DNA of 33,965 nucleotides from a virus: positions 1 through 33,965 of IMG/VR virus record IMGVR_UViG_3300047550_001118. One strand, 5' to 3'. The notes under the pieces were generated by a model, which searched no databases, had not been told where the DNA came from, and saw only the letters and a program-made list of their open reading frames with translations. A program made the translations under genes and the position numbers. Shown in pieces: positions 1-6,571 of the stretch; within the stretch, counting starts at the first letter, position 1; each line of letters opens with the position of its first letter.

Positions 1-67
1 CGGGGTGGATAGCCGTTCGCGTGTATGAGGATTTTAGGCGTACGGGAAGATGCCACGGGGGGGTGTT
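1..67. other. Candidate packaging (cos) region, left part
   Basis: Non-coding stretch downstream of the HNH gene. It contains a run of seven G at 57-63 flanked by CCAC and TGTTC. If the window ends are joined, it continues into the 63 non-coding bases 33903-33965 before the small terminase gene. HNH endonucleases beside terminase genes are known to take part in cos cleavage in HK97-like phages, and cos lies beside terS in that group. The G-run is unlike the surrounding AT-richer DNA. No terminal repeat between the two window ends is visible, so the exact site cannot be read from the sequence. Confidence 0.3.
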
Positions 68-373
68 CTATCTATCGCCTTTTTCGCTATTGCATTTTCT
101 GCACAACACTTGCAAGTTCGAGATTTCATAACGCAACGATGGGTCAAGGTCAACCAATGGAATGATGTGGTCAACTGTTAAATCTTTTGTTGCTCCACAT
201 TGTTTGCACCAAGGATGAATGGCACGCAATTGTTTAGATAACTTGCGCCACTTGTAATCGTAACCTCGGTCTAGCCTAGAGGGTCTGCCCCTCTCTTTGA
301 TTCGTTTGCATTGCAAACATCTAACATCACGAACAATAGTTCCGCAATCAACGCAAGGTCTAGGAAGCATCAT
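68..373 (-). CDS. HNH endonuclease, terminase-associated type
   Basis: Protein of 101 aa. It has four CxxC-type pairs: Cys7/Cys10, Cys20/Cys22, Cys56/Cys59 and Cys91/Cys94. The HNH core is VDHIIPL (Asp68-His69), Asn86 and CxxCN (Asn95). HNH proteins of this size next to terS/terL nick or cut DNA during packaging in HK97-like phages. Here the gene would lie directly upstream of terS once the ends are joined. The ATG at 373 is chosen over a TTG at 406; a second ATG follows at 370. The start overlaps the end of the endonuclease VII-like gene by 14 bases, and no clear ribosome-binding site is visible. The family call is firm, the packaging role is inferred from position. Confidence 0.85.
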   Translation of the reverse strand: MMLPRPCVDCGTIVRDVRCLQCKRIKERGRPSRLDRGYDYKWRKLSKQLRAIHPWCKQCGATKDLTVDHIIPLVDLDPSLRYEISNLQVLCRKCNSEKGDR

Positions 374-758
374 CGTGTTTAACAAGATATTCAATCGCCA
401 TTGCAAGATGTGATTGGCTATCCTTAAAGAATCCTAAACCTGAATTACATCTCCAACATAACAATCCACGAATTTTTAATGTTTCGTGATTATGGTCAAT
501 GATTAACTTCTTACCAATCTCTTGAGCAGTGATGCCACATATTGCGCACGCATTGTTCTGTTCATCGAGCAATGTTTCATAATCTTCACGATTGCCATTG
601 CGAACAACCTTCCGATGAATCTGCCGACACGTTCTGCATATGTTGTGTCTTTTGTTTTCAATTACATTAACAAATCTGAAATTATCTAATGATAGAACTC
701 TAAGACATTTACGGCATTGCTTAGCGTCCTCATTCGATGTCCTCATCTTCTTCATCAT
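360..758 (-). CDS. Recombination endonuclease VII-like nuclease
   Basis: Protein of 132 aa resembling the T4 gp49 endonuclease VII family, which cuts Holliday junctions and branched DNA before packaging. The zinc-binding pairs CAIC (71-74) and CWRC (101-104) flank a conserved IIDHNHET segment (86-93), followed by IRGLLCWRCNSGLGFFKD. Two further CxxC pairs (15/18 and 41/44) make an N-terminal zinc module. The start is uncertain: Met1, Met2 (755) and Met5 (746) are all possible, all inside the end of the upstream acidic gene, and none has a strong ribosome-binding site. A second branch-cutting enzyme (Hjc-like, 7416-7766) lies in the same operon. Confidence 0.85.
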   Translation of the reverse strand: MMKKMRTSNEDAKQCRKCLRVLSLDNFRFVNVIENKRHNICRTCRQIHRKVVRNGNREDYETLLDEQNNACAICGITAQEIGKKLIIDHNHETLKIRGLLCWRCNSGLGFFKDSQSHLAMAIEYLVKHDDAS

Positions 759-930
759 CCATTTCTAAACCGAGTGAAGCCATTCGGTCACTGATAGGTA
801 ATGACATATACATCGTCAATGTGGATTGCACTGCCCTTGTGAGCAGAGTTTCGATTGCATCAAAAGGCAATGATTCGTCTGTTGATAATTCTGTCTCAAC
901 TTCCCCGATACTAATTTGAATGTTTAGCAT
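730..930 (-). CDS. Small acidic hypothetical protein
   Basis: Protein of 66 aa, family not recognised. The N-terminal half looks folded (an alternating hydrophobic LNIQISIGEVE strand, then a helix). The last 12 residues are almost all Asp/Glu. The ATG overlaps the TAA of the upstream gene in an ATGCTAA arrangement, and its 3' end overlaps the endonuclease VII-like gene, so it is embedded in a translationally coupled string. Acidic tails in small phage proteins can act as DNA mimics or protein-binding tails, but nothing here shows the role. Confidence 0.6.
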   Translation of the reverse strand: MLNIQISIGEVETELSTDESLPFDAIETLLTRAVQSTLTMYMSLPISDRMASLGLEMDDEEDEDIE

Positions 931-1118
931 CCTTTGATTTCCAATCGTGTGTCTAGTAGTTCGTCAATGAACTGTTCAACAATCTCACGTTGTTCGCTGG
1001 AGAAGTCTGACTTGTTGCGAGTAACCGCTGCGTGGAACAGGGCCTCATCTATCTCTTCAATTTGACTAGAGATAGCAGAATCTGATAACGATAGTGTACC
1101 AGGTTCTTTTGACAACAT
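924..1118 (-). CDS. Small hypothetical helical protein
   Basis: Protein of 64 aa, not recognised. It is predicted mostly helical, with an SSEQREIVEQFIDELLDTRLE segment near the C terminus. ATG at 1118 is preferred over the TTG at 1124 because AAGAAG stands about 9 bases upstream. The upstream HTH gene ends at 1121, so the spacing is 2 bases. It belongs to the leftward early operon. Confidence 0.6.
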   Translation of the reverse strand: MLSKEPGTLSLSDSAISSQIEEIDEALFHAAVTRNKSDFSSEQREIVEQFIDELLDTRLEIKGC

Positions 1119-1120
1119 TG

Positions 1121-1861
1121 TCAAATCTTCTTAGCATCAATGATGGCCGAAAGGTCATACATCTTGCCACGTCGTTCGATGTTGAATTTCTTAATGATTC
1201 GATAGATTTCTCTTTGGGTCATCTGTAACCAAAGGGCAATTGCTTCTACATCTAGGAAGAACTTCCTATTTGGGTTACTCATTGCCAGCGCCACCAATCT
1301 CAAGACAGTCCAACTTTGTTTGCATCCAAAGCAAGTTACATCAGTGTTTAAGTTCTCCACATCAATGACTACAAACTTTTTGCAATCATCAGTCGGACAA
1401 GGTATTCGCCTGACTTGTTCTTTGAATTGTTTTGCGGCTGCTCGACCCTTTGCGTGCAACCCCAAAACCTCTCCTACGAATTCTAAGGCCCAAACCTGCG
1501 ACATTGACCATTCCAGGTGGGTCAGATGAAAGTCACAGGTTGCCTGGACTTCAGCCTCAATAGTTGGCTCGCGTGGCACCAGCGCGGGCGGGGTCAACTG
1601 TCTATCCTCACGGATGACCTTCTCCCAGGAATGAAGGATGCTTAGTAAGTCATTTGCCATCACAAAGTCCAAGGCATTGACATTTATCCCAATCGAGCGT
1701 TCGGCGCTGACAATGCCACTGCCCGTGCGACCTGGTTGCAGGAAGAAGCCTGCCTGCCAGTGAAGGTCAGGCAACTCTGCTAGTGCAGCCCTAACCCGCG
1801 CCAGACATCTGATGCAGGCTGTCTTATCCTTAGAGTGACGATTACAGATGACGCATTGCAT
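1121..1861 (-). CDS. Zinc-ribbon and helix-turn-helix DNA-binding protein
   Basis: Protein of 246 aa. It starts with a CxxC...CxxC zinc ribbon (CVIC and CIRC, residues 3-22). A second zinc ribbon near the C terminus carries paired cysteines (CPTDDC and CFGC). The last 45 residues look like a short winged helix or excisionase-type HTH (VEAIALWLQMTQREIYRIIKK...GKMYDLSAI). The ATG at 1861 shares its A with the upstream TAA (TAATG), and GAAGGAG lies 10 bases upstream. A longer TTG start at 1912 is less likely. Role is inferred: a DNA-binding accessory of the replication module. It sits two genes downstream of the prim-pol/helicase, next to the iteron array. Confidence 0.65.
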   Translation of the reverse strand: MQCVICNRHSKDKTACIRCLARVRAALAELPDLHWQAGFFLQPGRTGSGIVSAERSIGINVNALDFVMANDLLSILHSWEKVIREDRQLTPPALVPREPTIEAEVQATCDFHLTHLEWSMSQVWALEFVGEVLGLHAKGRAAAKQFKEQVRRIPCPTDDCKKFVVIDVENLNTDVTCFGCKQSWTVLRLVALAMSNPNRKFFLDVEAIALWLQMTQREIYRIIKKFNIERRGKMYDLSAIIDAKKI

Positions 1862-2217
1862 TAGAACGGAACTCCTTCTGATTCGCTTTTGGCTTTGACT
1901 GGTGCTGCCCAATAATTCGGGGCGCTCTCTATCGTTTCAAACAAACTCATATTGGAACAATGATGCTCTGCCAGAATCACACGGTCCTTACTTGGGGCAG
2001 CCCATCTGATTCTATTGACCGACCTTTCAACCGCCTCAAATGAGACCCTGGTTCTATGTGCCTCAAATGTCTGTAACCCTGAAATCTTCTTGATGATTTC
2101 TTCCTCAATGGTCAACCGCTCTTTACCCAAGACTTTGGCAAAGCCTGCCCAAGAGATACCTGACCAAACGACGGCGGCGCAACGATTACATATGATGGGT
2201 TTGAAATCTCCAGTCAT
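1861..2217 (-). CDS. Hypothetical protein with CxxC motif
   Basis: Protein of 118 aa, family not recognised. A CNRC pair lies at residues 10-13 and a HHC cluster near residue 86, which together could bind one zinc. The start is supported by AAAAGG 8 bases upstream. It is the first gene after the iteron and cruciform region and is coupled by TAATG to the zinc-ribbon/HTH gene. It may act with that protein at the origin-like array, but this rests on position only. Confidence 0.6.
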   Translation of the reverse strand: MTGDFKPIICNRCAAVVWSGISWAGFAKVLGKERLTIEEEIIKKISGLQTFEAHRTRVSFEAVERSVNRIRWAAPSKDRVILAEHHCSNMSLFETIESAPNYWAAPVKAKSESEGVPF

Positions 2218-2238
2218 ATTACGAACCTTTTCGCCGCT

Positions 2239-2296
2239 GAACCGAACCGAACCTGAACCCCTCTAAAGAGGGGGTTCAGAGGTTCGGTTATTCGGT
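2239..2296. repeat. Imperfect cruciform with GAACC repeats
   Basis: A central hairpin (2254-2279) pairs CTGAACCCCTCT with AGAGGGGGTTCAG (one bulged G) around a TAAA loop. The arms continue outward as inverted copies of the repeat unit: AACCGAACCT at 2245-2254 and AGGTTCGGTT at 2280-2289, then GAACC on the left and TTCGGT on the right. There is no T-run after the stem on either strand, so it is a poor intrinsic terminator. With the direct repeats at 2315-2344 it forms the densest repeat cluster in the early half of the window. Confidence 0.75.
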
Positions 2297-2314
2297 GCTT
2301 TTGCCAGTTTTTAC

Positions 2315-2344
2315 AGGTTCGGTTAGGTTCGGTTAGGTTCGGTT
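2315..2344. repeat. Three tandem 10-bp iterons AGGTTCGGTT
   Basis: Three exact contiguous copies of AGGTTCGGTT lie at 2315-2324, 2325-2334 and 2335-2344, ending three bases from the stop codon of the prim-pol/helicase gene. A fourth direct copy is at 2280-2289 and an inverted copy at 2245-2254. The period of 10 bp puts each copy on the same face of the helix. Iterons beside a replication-initiation gene are the usual form of plasmid and phage origins. Operator or recombination-site roles remain possible. Confidence 0.8.
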
Positions 2345-2346
2345 GG

Positions 2347-4416
2347 TTATTCATCAGGACTCCAAGCATTTACATCATTTGCAAGAAAAACAGATTTATG
2401 ACAAAACAGATTCTTTTGTCCAACCTGACGAATACCAACACTTCCTTTGGCAACAAGATAATCAAGAGCGGTCTTTACCATATCGCTACCCATCCCATTA
2501 CCTTCCTCACGAAGTTTGCGTTTGATGTCATTGAAGTTCATCTCATATCCGTGGCGTTCTAAGAACTGACTGACCTGCTCCATCCTCTGTTCGTTACTTG
2601 ATAACACAACAGTCCCACCTGAAATGGAAACTGTAATGCCACCGTCGGCGACAGAGCGCAGATTTACAATGCCAAGGGTCTTGGCGTCGGGGCAGATGGC
2701 ACGGACAAAGCCAGGTCTATCTTTAGTGACGGTCAGAGACAGGGCGCCGTCAATGCCACGGCCAAATGGCTGCTCAACCGCCACACTGACAGCGACCCCA
2801 TCAATATCTGCTCTCTTGGCTTGCGCTCCGATGGCGTAATTGCCGCGAGTATCTTTGCTCTTAGTAACGTGGTCAATGGTCAAGATGCCAGAGCCAAAGG
2901 TTCTAAGTGGTCTAAGGATTGTCTGACTGAAATGAGTTGCATCCTTATTCTTCTCTAAATCCAGTCCCATTAGATTCATCGCTGCATTGACTCCATCAAC
3001 TACGACTAGAGATGGCTTAAATTCAGCCAAAGATGCCATTAGCGCTTCTGATACCGCTGGTGTGTGGGGAGAATCTGGGTTTGCATAAAGGAATGCCTTA
3101 AATCGCTCCATAGGCGTTTTCAGGGTCTTTAATCGGTTGAGGATGCCGCGAGCGCTATCTTCAAAGTCAATATAAAAGACAGTGTTGCCAGCAATTAGTT
3201 CTTGGCGCACTGCTTCAAGTGCAACCCAAGTCTTTCCCGATTCTGATTCACCAAAGATGGCGTTGATTTTGCCAGGATATAAAATGAAGTTGCCATCTTC
3301 TCTTTTGAGCATCGTTGGCTGGACATCGGCTTCAAGTTCATAATCACCGATTTCTTTCGGTATCCAAGATGAATCGGCTATTACATTGCCTTCTTCATCG
3401 TGCATCTGCACACCTGATGGGTTGTAATCAGGCAGATTCAAGGCTTGCAATTCTCTGGATTCACCATAACCCAATTGACGAAGGGCTTTGGCTGCTACTT
3501 TGAAATCACCTTGATGTTCAATCAAAGCGTAGGCAGCGAACTTTGAATATGAAGTCTCTGATTCAAAGACTGATGAAGTGGTGAAGCAATAGAACTTATC
3601 GGTGCCAGCGTGATTGGTGGTGGCGCTGACCCCTTCGCTCTTTCCTGGTCTGCGCCAAGCCGTGACACCATCGCGGGTGGTATAAACCTTTGTCCAACCT
3701 AGTGGTTCCAAGATTTGTGGCCAAGAGACTTTGCGATTGTAGTCATCACCTGGCGTCAATGGTCCTTCTGGCTTTGTCTTGATTTCCTCTGCGATGTATT
3801 CGGCTTTTGGAATCTCATCAAACATTGAGAACAGGTGGTGCAGTGCGTCGCGTTCTTCTCTGGTGATGGTGGGGATGGACGCAGGCCCGCCGATAAGCAT
3901 TGTCCACGCTCCGCCTGACGGATGGCAGGAGCCATTGGTCGGTGCCACAATCACAAAGCCGCCTTCGCCTCTGGTTTCGGCTAAGACATCTATGTTGCCA
4001 TTTTCTCCAGGGCGCCTGGCAAGTTTGGTATTGCCTGGAACTTCGCCATCAATGCGATAGAGCCAGTGGATGCCTCCAGATGGTGTTGTCTCCACATAGC
4101 CTGAATTTAGTTTCTGCCATAAAGGTTCAAGACCAGAGTTCTTCGCAATCTCTGCGATGTCTAAATGCATCTTGGCTGCTACTGCTCTGCCTTCAAGTTC
4201 TAGCATCTCTAAGTTGCCAGAGACTTTTCCGCAAATGACACCGACACCTTGAGCATCTGAAAACCAACGCATCAACTCATCGGTTGTTGGTCTGCGTTCT
4301 TGATATTGCTTCCAGGTATCAAGTCCTGGCCTCTTGCTTCCATCCGTTGCAACTGGCACTACTGAAATGCCAGTGTTGGCAAGTTGTAGCGCTCTAAGCA
4401 AGATGTCAGATTTCAT
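2347..4416 (-). CDS. Bifunctional primase-polymerase / RepA-type helicase fusion
   Basis: Protein of 689 aa and the replication hub. The N-terminal part (about 5-200) is a prim-pol domain: GVGVICG, a metal-binding motif that reads LELE rather than the usual DxD, then SGGIHW and NIDV...GGFVIVAP. A linker domain follows. Next comes a RecA/DnaB-type ATPase with Walker A GESESGKT (389-396), Walker B LVVVDG and the downstream TIDHVTKS motif, then a C-terminal winged helix. Such proteins prime and unwind phage or plasmid origins. The ATG at 4416 overlaps the upstream TGA (ATGA); ATG at 4428 is an alternative. The iterons directly after its stop fit a cis-acting initiator. The ExE motif should be checked, though related actinobacterial enzymes may share it. 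Confidence 0.85.
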   Translation of the reverse strand: MKSDILLRALQLANTGISVVPVATDGSKRPGLDTWKQYQERRPTTDELMRWFSDAQGVGVICGKVSGNLEMLELEGRAVAAKMHLDIAEIAKNSGLEPLWQKLNSGYVETTPSGGIHWLYRIDGEVPGNTKLARRPGENGNIDVLAETRGEGGFVIVAPTNGSCHPSGGAWTMLIGGPASIPTITREERDALHHLFSMFDEIPKAEYIAEEIKTKPEGPLTPGDDYNRKVSWPQILEPLGWTKVYTTRDGVTAWRRPGKSEGVSATTNHAGTDKFYCFTTSSVFESETSYSKFAAYALIEHQGDFKVAAKALRQLGYGESRELQALNLPDYNPSGVQMHDEEGNVIADSSWIPKEIGDYELEADVQPTMLKREDGNFILYPGKINAIFGESESGKTWVALEAVRQELIAGNTVFYIDFEDSARGILNRLKTLKTPMERFKAFLYANPDSPHTPAVSEALMASLAEFKPSLVVVDGVNAAMNLMGLDLEKNKDATHFSQTILRPLRTFGSGILTIDHVTKSKDTRGNYAIGAQAKRADIDGVAVSVAVEQPFGRGIDGALSLTVTKDRPGFVRAICPDAKTLGIVNLRSVADGGITVSISGGTVVLSSNEQRMEQVSQFLERHGYEMNFNDIKRKLREEGNGMGSDMVKTALDYLVAKGSVGIRQVGQKNLFCHKSVFLANDVNAWSPDE

Positions 4417-4595
4417 ATTGACCACCATCCCCGAATCGTTCCCCCTAGTGGGCAGATATTCCAATCTGCCTTTCCGTCTCTAATCCATTGCTGATGTAAT
4501 TCTCTTTGAAACTCAAAATCCGTTTCGTGGGTATCTCTCCCGCAATCAGGACATATTGGAACTCCAATCACTTCAAAGATGTGACGACAACTCAT
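4413..4595 (-). CDS. Small zinc-finger-like protein
   Basis: Protein of 60 aa with CxH (Cys3, His5) and CPDCG (Cys15, Cys18), enough for one zinc site, and a Trp-rich C terminus. AAGGAG lies 6 bases before the ATG. Its TGA overlaps the prim-pol/helicase start, so the two are probably co-translated. Family not recognised. It could be an initiator accessory or simply set the translation level of the helicase. Confidence 0.7.
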   Translation of the reverse strand: MSCRHIFEVIGVPICPDCGRDTHETDFEFQRELHQQWIRDGKADWNICPLGGTIRGWWSI

Positions 4596-4620
4596 CTCAT
4601 CTCCTTAAATTAGTTCTTGT

Positions 4621-4683
4621 GGAACTGGTGGAATCGAACCACCACACATCTTTGACCCCGATGACGTGTCCCCCAGGCGTTCC
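4621..4683 (-). other. tRNA-like fold with canonical T-arm
   Basis: On the minus strand, a T-arm with stem GGTGG/CCACC and the 7-base loop TTCGATT (the invariant TTCRA pattern) is closed by a 5-bp helix GGAAC/GTTCC. Between them lies a 33-base segment with a possible ATC/GAT hairpin around TCAAA. A full D-arm and a normal 7-bp acceptor stem cannot be drawn, and no CCA follows. It is therefore not a standard tRNA. It lies in the gap between the 152-aa protein gene and the zinc-finger gene, within the leftward transcript. It could be a decayed phage tRNA, a fragment taken from a host tRNA gene, or a structural mimic. Confidence 0.4.
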
Positions 4684-4684
4684 G

Positions 4685-4718
4685 TCTTGGTTGGAAACGG
4701 AAGGGAAACCAACCAAGA
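4685..4718 (-). other. Strong hairpin downstream of the 152-aa protein gene
   Basis: A perfect 10-bp inverted repeat (TCTTGGTTGG and CCAACCAAGA) surrounds a 14-base purine-rich loop, 6 bases after the stop of the upstream gene in the leftward transcript. No T-run follows on the minus strand, so it is more likely an RNA-stabilising or processing hairpin than an intrinsic terminator. It directly abuts the tRNA-like fold, which could provide a processing site. Confidence 0.5.
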
Positions 4719-4724
4719 TTCTAT

Positions 4725-5183
4725 TTATACTGGCTTTGCTCCTAGTTGGCCAAGCAGTGCCAGAACTTCTGGCGATAGATTGTTTGGGTCAACAGGCGCA
4801 GGCGCAGGCGTTGCCTCTGGCTTTGCTCCCGCACTGCCAAGATAGGCATTTGCCTTTGCTAGTGCTGCTGCGTCCCCTGTGGCATCAATGAGAATCCACG
4901 GTGCCGATTTACCAGGCTTTGCAGTCCCCTGTCCGATACGGGCAAGAACCTTCTGACCTGTTTTGCTCTTTAGAGCATTGCGTAGAGCGACATTGAACCA
5001 AAGAAGCGATGAATGCTCCTTGTTGGTATCAAGGTCAATGACGTTCACTTCGATTGCTTCTGCTTCTCCGTGAACGGTTGGAATACCTATCTTGTATTCG
5101 ATAGGTGAGATGATGAGCAAGTGATTCGCTAGGTCAGCGACTTTCACTGTCTCGCTTGCATTACTTGGTGCGACGAAGGCCAT
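4725..5183 (-). CDS. Putative ssDNA-binding or replication accessory protein
   Basis: Protein of 152 aa. Residues 1-120 look like a compact beta-rich domain (NHLLIISPIEYKIGI, IEVNVIDLDT, SLLWFNVALR, GKSAPWILIDAT). This is followed by a flexible Pro/Ala linker and a short C-terminal helix (LSPEVLALLGQLG). A beta-barrel core plus disordered tail and terminal tip is the layout of phage single-strand-binding proteins, and the gene stands between the Cas4-like nuclease and the primase-helicase. No diagnostic motif was recognised, so the function is inferred from layout and position. GGAG lies 9 bases before the ATG. Confidence 0.5.
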   Translation of the reverse strand: MAFVAPSNASETVKVADLANHLLIISPIEYKIGIPTVHGEAEAIEVNVIDLDTNKEHSSLLWFNVALRNALKSKTGQKVLARIGQGTAKPGKSAPWILIDATGDAAALAKANAYLGSAGAKPEATPAPAPVDPNNLSPEVLALLGQLGAKPV

Positions 5184-5202
5184 TCCCCCGACTCCATTTC
5201 TG

Positions 5203-5436
5203 TTAGTTGTTTTCTCTAACTCTATTCATTGCATCTTCGTCATTGTTTTTAGCAATGTCGTTGATTGTAGGTTCATTATCAAATACTGCGATGTAATCTT
5301 CTGGCAATTCATCTTCTGTCACTAATAGACAGATGTAAGCATCACCGCGAATGCCAAGGCATCTGGCAACTAGGCGCAAAACTAAGGCTTGAAATCTATT
5401 CATCGAAGAGATTATCAATTTAGGCCTGGGTGTCAC
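5203..5436 (-). CDS. Small hypothetical protein
   Basis: Protein of 77 aa, not recognised. It starts at GTG 5436, with AAAGGA 8 bases upstream, inside the last codons of the Cas4-like gene; an ATG at 5403 has no visible ribosome-binding site. The N-terminal half is basic and hydrophobic (NRFQALVLRLVARCLGI), the second half acidic. It is transcribed leftward with the replication genes. Confidence 0.55.
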   Translation of the reverse strand: MTPRPKLIISSMNRFQALVLRLVARCLGIRGDAYICLLVTEDELPEDYIAVFDNEPTINDIAKNNDEDAMNRVRENN

Positions 5437-6157
5437 CGTTGCATCCTTTCGCTAAATCATTACTAAATGGGATGAAATATGGACACCAATTACAGTTCCG
5501 CGATGGCGCTGCTGGTATCACATTGAGCATTGTTGGATTGGCTTCTACATCTACTGTTGAAAGTAGCGTGTAAAGGTCATCAATGCGTGACAGGGCTTTA
5601 AGTGCAACGCTCTCATCGTAGTCAAAGAGTTCGCAGTGCATATCTTCTAAAGCCCCTGATGTTGGCAGATAGACAAGACCAACCTTGTTCACAGTGGCGC
5701 CTGATTGGGCTTTACCGTAACCATAAAGTTGAATCTGGACCTGCTGTTGAATCGTCGCACCTTCACTGCGACGTTCTTTCAACTGATTGAATCCGACAGT
5801 TTTCCAATCCAGGACAATGCCACGGATGCTGTCAAACAGGTCAACGGTTCCCGATAGGTTCGCACGAATCACAACGCGCTGCTCAACTTCATAGCCTTCG
5901 ATTTTGCCAAAGACTTCAGCCAAGTATGCGTGAATTGCAATGCCAACCTGGGCTGCCCAAGAGGAAGAGCCGCTTTCATTTGGCTTCTCCCAATCAAGCA
6001 GTTTGTAAGCCAACCTGCGTGAACATTCGTGTCCAATCTCTGAAGGACCGATAGCAATTTGCTTGCTTCTCGGCGACCAAGTGCCAGCCTGCACAATCAA
6101 TTCTTTTAATTGTTGCGCAACTTGTTGACCTGGCGAAGATATTGATGCAAAGGTCAT
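5420..6157 (-). CDS. Cas4/RecB-like PD-(D/E)XK exonuclease with Fe-S cysteines
   Basis: Protein of 245 aa. Nuclease motifs are visible: His76 (GIAIHAYLAE), Asp106 (GTVDLF), Asp117-Trp-Lys119 (VLDWKT) and QIQLYGYG (Gln143, Tyr145). Cys45 (HECSRR), Cys222/Cys225 (CNWC) and Cys239 match the split four-cysteine Fe-S cluster of Cas4 and AddB-type nucleases. Such enzymes resect DNA ends for recombination. No CRISPR array or other Cas gene is present, so a recombination role is the natural reading. GAGG stands 7 bases before the ATG, and the upstream 28-aa gene ends within that start (ATGA). Confidence 0.85.
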   Translation of the reverse strand: MTFASISSPGQQVAQQLKELIVQAGTWSPRSKQIAIGPSEIGHECSRRLAYKLLDWEKPNESGSSSWAAQVGIAIHAYLAEVFGKIEGYEVEQRVVIRANLSGTVDLFDSIRGIVLDWKTVGFNQLKERRSEGATIQQQVQIQLYGYGKAQSGATVNKVGLVYLPTSGALEDMHCELFDYDESVALKALSRIDDLYTLLSTVDVEANPTMLNVIPAAPSRNCNWCPYFIPFSNDLAKGCNGDTQA

Positions 6158-6240
6158 TCGTCATCCTCATCTTCTTCCCAGATTTCTTCATCTGGGATTG
6201 ACGGTGTGATTGGAGTTATCCAAGGATTGTTAATACTCAT
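6154..6240 (-). CDS. Tiny acidic protein (28 aa)
   Basis: ORF of 28 codons plus stop joined at both ends by 4-base ATGA overlaps: its ATG lies in the TGA of the 104-aa gene, and its TGA lies in the ATG of the Cas4-like gene. The product has a Pro-rich first half (NPWITPITPSIPDEE) and an almost wholly acidic end. The exact overlaps on both sides argue that it is translated, if only as a coupling peptide. Function unknown; binding to the adjacent nuclease is one possibility. Confidence 0.6.
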   Translation of the reverse strand: MSINNPWITPITPSIPDEEIWEEDEDDE

Positions 6241-6551
6241 TGATTATCAACCAAGGAGAATCTTCGAGTCTGCTGAATTACTTCAAGCATCTCGATTACT
6301 TGTGGTGGCAAGATTTCTCTAGCGCGTTTGGTATCAAAGCGCTTAGATTGAATCTGGGTCCATCGGATGACGGTTTGCCCATTATGAACCGCTTCCTCGC
6401 AATCGCCCAGAGCAGTCTCCAGGCGAGAGCGAGCAATGTCGGCAACTTCTTGCCATTCTTTAATCTTGGCCAAGGCTTCTCGGTATTGCTTTAGCCATTG
6501 AGCAGTGTTGTCATCTAAAACAACAACACCTTTTTCTATTTGCATTGACAT
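6237..6551 (-). CDS. Coiled-coil partner of the nuclease, YqaJ-tail-like
   Basis: Protein of 104 aa: a long helix (residues 18-52), then the pattern LG..EEAVHNGQTVIRWTQIQSKRFDTKRAREILPPQ and a final QQTRRFSLVD. This resembles the C-terminal extension of YqaJ/lambda-exonuclease-type phage nucleases, where helix, small beta-hairpin (VxWK), 'D-K' helix and 'RRF' strand follow the catalytic core. Here it is a separate gene immediately before the Cas4-like nuclease. AGGGGGT lies 5 bases before the ATG. The resemblance is from memory of the family pattern and needs a profile search. Confidence 0.55.
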   Translation of the reverse strand: MSMQIEKGVVVLDDNTAQWLKQYREALAKIKEWQEVADIARSRLETALGDCEEAVHNGQTVIRWTQIQSKRFDTKRAREILPPQVIEMLEVIQQTRRFSLVDNQ

Positions 6552-6571
6552 AGTTACCCCCTAGTCATTTT

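Noticed and set aside
3756-4238. Several frames opposite or inside the prim-pol gene
   Set aside because: Shadows of a clearly coding gene, with unnatural composition and no start signals.
4621-4683. attP site overlapping a tRNA 3' end
   Set aside because: No integrase or excisionase gene was recognised in the window, and only the T-arm is tRNA-like; kept as a tRNA-like fold instead.
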